Source of the DNA: Cycas panzhihuaensis
Taxonomy: Eukaryota; Cycadophyta
NCBI GenBank assembly: GCA_023213395.1
Contig: CM041465.1
Coordinates: 227,857,741 to 227,921,740 of the forward strand
DNA: 64,000 nt
Direction of reading: 5' to 3'
In this document: in pieces, positions 57,200 to 64,000 of the stretch
Numbering within the stretch: the stretch's first letter is position 1
How the letters are laid out: the number at the start of each line of letters is the position of its first letter
Program-made: the position numbers and the translations under genes
The notes under the pieces: model-generated
What the model saw: the letters and a program-made list of their open reading frames with translations, nothing else
Told to the model about the DNA's origin: nothing
Database searches by the model: none

Positions 57200-58760
57200 A
57201 AACAAATTTCTTGGGATAAATGATAAAGTAGGGTGGACAAATATACAATTTCAATATAATAGTTGGGAGTTATGTAAAGACCAATCTTTTTAGAAGTGGA
57301 CCTTGGAAGCCCATTTTTCAAAATCTTATTGTGTATTATTCTCAGTTATTAGGCCCGCTAACCATAATGGTTTGGGCATGGATTACTAGCTCAATGGGGG
57401 GAGCCTCTAATAGAAGACAAGAGAGGGCATTAGTAACAGCATTCTCTTTTCTCTTCTTATATAAGATCTCAAAATAGAAGACTTGTAATAATTCAATCCA
57501 TTTTGCTTGCATTTCAAAGAGGGCTAGTTGGTTGGGCAAGTGATGAATGCTATTATGCTCAGTCAAGATAGTAAATTTGGAGTCCAAAATATATTAGTGC
57601 TACTTATCAACAATATGTAAGATGACTTTCATTTCCTTTTGATATATGGATAAGTGACATTCATGATCTTTAAGTTTTTTACTTTTAAATATTATGAGGT
57701 GAAGGTCTTATATAACAATAACATATAAACTAAAGCTTAAGGTATTACATTTTAATTGGAAGGGTTATGAGAAATTTGAGGTAGCTAAAGTAAGGATAGA
57801 AATCATGATAGTCTTAAGCTTGGAAAAGACTAGGTCTACCTCTAGAGACCATAGGAAGACATATTTTTAGAGTAGGTTTGTTGGTGGGTTGGTAATAAAG
57901 GCAAAACTAACTATAGAACCTTGTGATACCCATGAAAGCTCTGAGCTAGGTGAGATTTTTGGGTTTTGGTTAGGTGGCGATGATACAAATTTTATCTGGA
58001 TCAACTTAGATTCTATTTAATGAAATGATATATCCTAAATATTAATGCTCATTTTTTTTAGACTCACATTTGGATAACTTGGCATTGAGTTTATAATAAT
58101 TGAAAGTCTGGAGAATGGTCTCTACATGTTAGAGGTGAATTTACAAATTCAAGACATATATGAAGATGTCATGAAAAAAAATAATGATAAATTTTTAAAT
58201 ATATGGTACTTACAACTTCAAGACATATATGAAGATGTCATGAAAAAAAATAATGATAAATTTTTAAAGATATGGTACAAAGATTTTATTCATCAAGGCC
58301 TAGAATATTATTAGAGTATTATAAAGATTAAAGACATTACTTAAAATTTGAAGTACCCATGATGTATATGAAAAGTAGTTTTAGGGCAATCTTCTGGGGT
58401 GATGGAAATTTAGTAGTGCCCAGATTAAAGGTCTAACATAGAAAAATTGATATCCCCATGTATTTTATTAAGCATATCATCAATTCAAGGTGTAGAAAAT
58501 TTATTCTTGATCATGATCTTATTAAGTTTATGATAATTAACACAGAGATGAAAAGACCCATCTTTTTTCCTAACCAAGATGATAGGTGCAACTTAGGGGC
58601 TTTTATTATACTAGATAATGCCCATATCCATTAACTCATTTGTGATTTTCTTAATTTTATTCTTTTAAAAATATGAATTCATATATAAGTGAAGATTGAT
58701 GGGATTATGAGGGGTTTTAAGGTCAATGAAGTGGTAGAAACCATGATCTAGGGGGGTGGG
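57200..58760 (-). pseudogene. Gypsy-2 RT and RNase H with duplicated catalytic segment
   Basis: Minus strand. RNase H at 57,587-57,342: F-T-I-L-T-E-H-N-S-I-H-H-L, A-K-W-I-E-L-L-Q-V-F and K-E-N-A-V-T-N-A-L-S. RT to the right: Y-L-G-Y-I-I-S and K-L-N-A-K-L-S-K-C near 58,000-58,100. The motif F-F-x-D-I-x-I-Y occurs twice because of a 69-bp tandem duplication (58,141-58,278). Both copies read F-F-H-D, the first catalytic Asp being His. Confidence 0.82.
58141..58278 (-). repeat. 69-bp in-frame tandem duplication in Gypsy-2 RT
   Basis: Copies 58,141-58,209 and 58,210-58,278 differ at two positions. 69 bp equals 23 codons. On the minus strand each copy contains F-F-H-D-I-F-I-Y. Confidence 0.95.
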
Positions 58761-60517
58761 AGGTGAGGGTGTGAGGTTTACGAGAAGTAGAACAAATACG
58801 AATTGATATTTGTGGAAAAGGTTATGGATGTATAGGTGAATTTTACTATTAGGTTGGATATTATCAATTCAAACAATATAGTTGATGTTATTACTTAAAT
58901 TCTTACACATTTGCTTAAGAGATACAACTTGTTTAGGAGGGGAATGGATGCCATCTAGTTTATATGTTTGACCCATGTGATCTTTAAATAAAATAAAAGG
59001 ATTATTAGGGGAGTTGTTCATACTATATGTTCCTAGAGTTTAGAGCTATTAGATTCCAATAATGTTATTAGATCCTCCTATTGATAAGGTGTAAAAGTCT
59101 GAAGTGAGTCGATAGTGTTGGTTTAGACCTAAAGGTTTTTAATTATTCCAACATAATGTAATATCTAGTGGCCCTGTAAAGAATAAGTAAATCCAATTTT
59201 AGGAAGAATGTAAAGGTTTAATTTATATGTTATAGAGATGTCAATGAAATTTAAAGATGTGCCACCATCTATCAATATTAAAATGGGTGGTTTTTGAAGT
59301 GTTCCTTTTACTTAGAGTGGTTCTGAGTATGAAGCAAAGGAAATAGTAGATAGGGAGATTTTATTGTGGGGGTCGGGTGGTAACAAATCTTATGAGGGTT
59401 CATCATCTTGCATAGGATCTTCTTGAATTTCATAATCAACTTCTAGGTTAAGGTCAATTGTGAAAACCATCTACCTTGCCTTACATAACTTAGTATGGCC
59501 CAAGGTCCATTTTTCTAAATATTGGACACAAAAGCTAGACTTTAGTCAATGATCTACTTTTACAGATATGATATGAATAAGTCCTACAGTAGAGTCTTCT
59601 TGAGGGTGATGAGTTTCTTTTGATCAAGGGCATTATTGTTGATTTTGAAAATGGGGATGTTGAGACCAATTAGACTCTTTCCTGAAGGTGGGGGCACATT
59701 CTATCGCAAACTCCTTTTCAACTACTGTGGTGGCGGAGATGACGTCCCTTAAGGAGTAGAAAGTATTAGCTTTTAAGTGCATCTAGGTGTGCTTCTTAAG
59801 CCCTAAAATATAAATATCAACTAAGGCATACTAATCAAATTGCTAAGAAACTTGATTTTAAGTATCTAGAACTTGTCAGTATATGCTCCCACTAATGTGG
59901 TTTGTTTTAACTTGGTGATTTGACTAAAGAAAGAACTATTCCATGTGTTATCATATTGTTCAAAGAATCCTTTAAAAAAAGAAGTCCTACATCTGACCTC
60001 TTAGGTTCTCCCTTTACCACCATTAAAACCAATGATGTGCTTTCCCATTTAAATAGATCAATGTAAATGTTAATTATTCTATCAGTGACATGGGATTCAA
60101 GGACAAATATGATTCTAACTTACTAATCTAGCTTCTAGTAGAATCCTTATTAATATCTAGATCAAATGTTGGTACTATGATCTTATGATATACTAGATGT
60201 TGCCAAAGTAGACGTATAGATCTTGCATTATTAGAGGTAGGTTAGATTGGTGGAGGAGTGCAAGAGGTGGATGGACTCATATTTGATTTGATGATCTAGA
60301 GTATACTATCTAATTTTTTATCATTGGTGTCCTAAATTTCTTACTTTAAATCCTGCTTTAATTCTTGTTTCATTCCTATGACTTCATTAGAGAGTGACTG
60401 TAAATCGGTTACCATTTTTCTAAAATGAACTTCATGGTCAAGTGGCTCTAGTCTAGTTAATAAACTTTCAATGTGAGTTTCCAATGTTTGAATGCATTAT
60501 GCCTATGTAGGTGCCAT
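58761..60517 (-). pseudogene. Gypsy-2 gag and protease remnants
   Basis: The gag start codon is at 60,517 (minus), M-A-P-T, with a Leu-rich coiled-coil-like stretch (I-Q-T-L-E-T-H-I-E-S-L-L-T-R-L-E) and, nearer 60,170, V-P-T-F-D-L-D-I-N-K-D as in Gypsy-1. The protease active site at about 59,255-59,275 reads L-I-D-G-G-T-S-L-N-F-I-D. The catalytic Asp and Gly are kept, with Ser/Thr changed to Gly. The protease-to-RT linker is at 58,761-59,150. Stops are frequent. Confidence 0.8.
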
Positions 60518-62089
60518 GGGGGTTGAGTCTAGAGTTAAATAAATGAAGAAAGGGTTATTCAGAAGAGGGATAGCTTAGAATAATAGTACTTTAAGAAAAG
60601 GGAAAGAGATAGAATGAAGGGGTTATATAGAAGTAAGGGACTATATAAACAAGGAAGAGAATAGGGGAGAGGGGGTGTTTATAGCCTATTATCACCTAGT
60701 GCACTTAAACAAGTGCAAAGAGCTCATTGAAATGATGTAAGTGAGGTTTAGGGGTAAAATTTATGTAATAAGACCTACAAGAGACTTGGGTATTATTATA
60801 CCCCAAAATTAACTATAAAAATTAACTTAATGGAGACTGATCAATGTGACACACTAATTGAAATAGGATGTATGAATTTTAATGGCAATTTTTAAGGATG
60901 TGAACTTCTATTTTTCTTTTTCTTTTCTAATTTTGAGTTCAACTATGTAGATTTCATTTGATCAGATAAATATTCAATAAGGTGACCTTATGGACTACTT
61001 TTTTTTTTCTTATTAAGATGTTTATAGAGGTGGAGTAGACTAACTCAATGAGCAAAATTGGACTGGGTTAAATATTGACTATGATATAGACTTGAGGAGG
61101 ATATATTATATAAAAGGTTTGGACAAGAATATAATATTAGATTCTAGATTATAGAGCTCTCAATTAATTTAATTTTTGGGAGCTAACTTGTACAGATTTA
61201 ATAGTTTGACATTATTACTTATTAAGATTTAGATTGTGATGCTTCTATGTTATTATCTTCATATAGTATTACTACTATAGATACAACCCATATGTATTTA
61301 AATATCTAGTATCTTCAAGGATTTATTTTTAGAAGTATAATAGTCTGAGTGATTTTTTTTTTTTTTTTAGAAGTGTAGTAGTCTTGGAAAATTTTTGTAA
61401 TGAATACTTTTATAATAGATGACATAAAAATAAATAAATAGAGCCTACTAGACACTAATAGAGGATTGTTTCACTTTACAAGCCCTTTGATAAACTTCCA
61501 TGTTGATATTATTGCTTGGCCTAATATTTACACTACCTACAGAGGAATATGTGTCTCTATAAGGTTAATAGCTATGTAGTGATGTTTGTGAAGGGTAACT
61601 CCTAGGCACTAACCATTAACATGTGTATTATAGAGGGACAAATGCTTAACAAGTTTCCTAATCTAGGTTGGTAGGGGAGCCAATAAGGGTCTTTCAATAT
61701 ATATGAAGGCACATGGAATCTCACTTCTATAGTTTGGTTTTATCTAAAAATTGTATCAATGTTGTTATATTTCTTTGCTTCATACATAAGTATATGGCCA
61801 CATATGCTTAGTTCAATGATAATAAGTCCATATGATATTTAAAGACCCCTAGTATAAGGTCTCTACTGAACCATTAAGGAAAAATAAAGGAAAAGGTAAG
61901 ACTTTATTGCCCACTTTTAGCTTAATTGACTCAATATAAAATTAAAGAAAGCCTTGAATAAACTAAAAATTGCAAAGGAGGGTTTGTAATGATATTCCAA
62001 GGGAAAAGGGCAAAAATTCCTTCTTCTTTAGCTTCCTTCAATTCTGCTTACTACTCCTGCTAGATTCTAAACTAGGATTTCATACCGCT
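60518..62089. other. Gypsy-2 leader and decayed PBS
   Basis: 1.6 kb, non-coding. A T18 run at about 61,352-61,369 sits between two similar ttagaagt(a/g)ta(a/g)tagtct phrases. The PBS should lie at 62,076-62,087. The minus strand there (CGGTATGAAATC) keeps only 8 of 12 bases. Confidence 0.5.
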
Positions 62090-62486
62090 TGGGATGCACC
62101 AAACCCAATGGTTCTTTAACTTCAAGCATAAAATATAGGAAATATAATAGCTAAGCTTTAATTTTATTATCAATGAAAACTATATTATAACTTAGATTTA
62201 CTTGAGAGTACCTTGAACATAAATAGACACCAACAAAAAGTACTGAAGTATAACCTCTCAAAAAAGAAAATAAGACTTAATAATATTCTTTTATAAAACT
62301 TAGACTTGAATAGCTATATGAGGTTTCTTTACAACAAATCTTATTGGCAAAAAAAAGGTCTTAAATTCTACTAATAGACATACATAGTATACATACATAA
62401 ATTAATAACTAACACTAACTCTTTGATGACTAACACTCTAAGTGCTAGCTTAACCTGCTCTACTTATAAAGGGTGAACATGTAACA
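62090..62486 (-). repeat. Gypsy-2 5' LTR (right end)
   Basis: 397 bp. In plus orientation it begins tgggatgcaccaaacccaat and ends catgtaaca. It is colinear with 55,504-55,913 apart from small gaps. Confidence 0.87.
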
Positions 62487-62491
62487 ATCTT

Positions 62492-63050
62492 GAGAGAAAT
62501 AAACATGTGTTGATAAACGTACCTACTACAAGAAAGATGGTCATAAAGAGAAGAATTATTAGTTCAAAAGGTAAGACAAATATAAAGCAAGGATGAGAAA
62601 GAAAAGGGCATTACAACTTATTATAAAAAACTATTAGCCTTATTAGTCAAGTCAAAATGGAGAGACTTCTATATTTTGGACTTAGGAATGGAAAAACATA
62701 TTTATTTTTAGAAGTAGAACTTTGATGCATGGAATGTTAGTCCTAGTGAAGTAGTAACCATTCTTAAGATACAAGTATATTGCTTGTTGAGGGGGTTGGT
62801 ACAATTTTACTTGTAGTAGGTAAATTTAAAGGAGTATATTATGTAGAGAAGTGAAGATGAACCTTCTTTCAACCTGAGAAGTATGTAAGTAAGGTATGAA
62901 GGTTGAGTTCTATAAAGATAGATACCTAATTAAGGATCCTAAGAAAAAATTCTATGTCATTACTACTAGAAAAGTGAGAGATAATTTTTTGGTGTTTAAG
63001 AAGTTTTAATCCTAGAATTGATCATATGCCTTTATAATCAACACTAATGA
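62492..63050 (+). pseudogene. Copia-5 gag end and protease
   Basis: After Gypsy-2 the Gag frame resumes with E-R-E-I-N. The former knuckle is near 62,517-62,565, where T-Y-Y-K-K-D-G-H-K-E-K-N-Y stands for C-x-Y-C-K-K-D-G-H-x-E-K-N-C: the Cys codons at these positions are lost, two of them by TGY-to-TAY change, so it cannot bind zinc. The protease follows (F-W-T-x-E-W-K-N-I-Y-F near 62,675; K-M-N-L-L-S-T near 62,855). Confidence 0.78.
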
Positions 63051-64000
63051 TGTGAGTAAACTTTGGCATGAATACCTTAGACACCTTAACTATAATAGCA
63101 TAGCACTTATGAATCACTTGAAAATGGTAAAAGGATTATCCTATATTTGTTATTTAGAAGGTGTATGTGAAGGGTGCATGTACATAAAGCATCACTACTC
63201 TCCTTTTATTTAGGATTGTACCTTAAGATCTAAGGAGAAACTAGAGCTCAAGCATTTTAATGTGATGGTTCCTCTTTCAAACCCTTTTATATAGAGAGAT
63301 CACTATACTTTAGTGTTTATATATGATTATACTAGGAAGACCTGGGTATATTTCCTAAAGAATAAGTTTAAAGTATTCAACCACTTTCATGAATGAAAGG
63401 TATGTGTCAAGAATGAATGTGAGAAGAAAATAAAAATTTTAGGTAGTGATAATGGAAAGGAATACGATAATAATACTTTCTATTAGTTTTATCTAACTCA
63501 TGGTATAAAGAGAAAATTCACAGTCCTATATATCCTTAATAAAATGGTATTACTAAAAGAAAGAATCGTACCATGATGGAAATGACAAGGTATATGGCAC
63601 ACGCGAAGAACTTATCATGTAAATTTTGGGAAAAAGTTGTTGGGACTACCATTTATATCTTGAATTAGGTACTAATAAAAGGAGTTCGTGGCATAACCCC
63701 TAAAGAAAAATGGACTTGACCATTAACCATTTGAAAACCTTTGGGTGCATTACATATGCACATATCCCAAACAAAAATTATAAAAAATTAGTATTTTGAT
63801 GAAAACAAAGCTTGTAGACTATGGGATCTACATGGGAGAAAAATTGTGATTAGTCAAGATGTAAAATTTAATGAGTCTATGATGTATCATGCTAAAAAGA
63901 TGTTATCTAAGGAATCCTTTTACTACCCATTTCTTCCATTTCCTAGTGGTGCTTTATCAACTATAGAAGATGAGAAACTAGGCAATATGATTCATAGGGA
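63051..64000 (+). pseudogene. Copia-5 GAG-pre-integrase and integrase, runs off the window
   Basis: K-L-W-H-E-Y-L-R-H-L-N-Y-N-S-I and C-E-G-C-M-Y-I-K-H-H mark the zinc-binding part. V-F-I-Y-D-Y-T-R-K-T-W-V-Y-F-L-K-N-K (first Asp kept as D of Y-D-Y) lies near 63,320, and G-S-D-N-G-K-E-Y (second Asp) near 63,445. F-G-K-K-L and G-I-T-P-K-E-K-W-T then lead to the linker, which is cut at 64,000. Stops and small indels occur throughout. Confidence 0.85.

Larger units (their letters stand above)
55504..62486 (-). mobile_element. Gypsy-2: minus-strand chromodomain Gypsy element inside Copia-5
   Basis: 6,983 bp. The LTRs are 55,504-55,913 (3' LTR of the element) and 62,090-62,486 (5' LTR). The target duplications are atttt (55,499-55,503) and atctt (62,487-62,491). 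The Copia-5 gag continues on both sides. Domains read right to left: gag, protease, RT, RNase H, integrase, chromodomain. Protein motifs are close to Gypsy-1 (for example T-S-L-N-F-I-D-I-S-I in protease). It therefore belongs to the same clade but is more decayed. Confidence 0.88.

Overview
The window looks like intergenic DNA from a large, very AT-rich plant genome. I read one host gene, an intact two-exon DUF599 membrane-protein gene at 50,131-50,890. The other parts I can identify are almost all decayed retrotransposons, mostly LTR elements (Ty1/Copia and Ty3/Gypsy) plus one plant L1-type LINE. Coding remains are full of TAA/TAG stops at conserved Trp/Gln/Arg positions, and sister LTRs differ mainly by transitions, as expected from long-term deamination of methylated cytosine. 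Overall GC is about 30% by eye. A seed plant with an ancient retrotransposon load fits. A gymnosperm with a notably low-GC genome, such as Welwitschia, is my best guess, but this is inference only.

Layout. 1-10,821: a non-autonomous LTR element (LTR-1, 197-5,304) holding a solo LTR of the Copia-4 family (756-1,412), a shorter LTR element (LTR-2, 5,343-7,504), then unassigned AT-rich DNA. 10,822-48,507: one nested cluster. A LINE (about 5.0 kb net) has its two 16-bp target-site duplications now 37.6 kb apart. Three separate LTR elements entered it: Copia-1 (11,793-26,430), Copia-3 (26,830-39,504) and Copia-4 (41,009-46,350). Copia-1's 3' LTR was then split by minus-strand Copia-2 (17,204-26,363), whose gag was split by a small gag-only element (TRGAG-1, 20,993-23,408). 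Copia-3 was split in its protease region by Gypsy-1 (29,684-36,063). 48,508-52,987: a gene island with the DUF599 gene, its TATA box and anonymous flanks. 52,988-64,000: Copia-5, same family as Copia-3, running off the window end and split in gag by minus-strand Gypsy-2 (55,504-62,486), which is of the same chromodomain clade as Gypsy-1.

How it fits together. No retroelement here still looks autonomous: every pol region has stops, and several catalytic residues are lost. The nest gives a strict relative order: LINE, then Copia-1/3/4, then Copia-2 and Gypsy-1, then TRGAG-1. Hand-counted LTR divergence agrees for one pair (Copia-3 about 37/357, Gypsy-1 inside it about 33/374). The DUF599 gene stands out by GC and CpG content. 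I saw no CRISPR array, operon or bacterial-type system, and no clear tRNA or rRNA gene. The notable content is the deep nesting, the gag-only element, and some local rearrangements.
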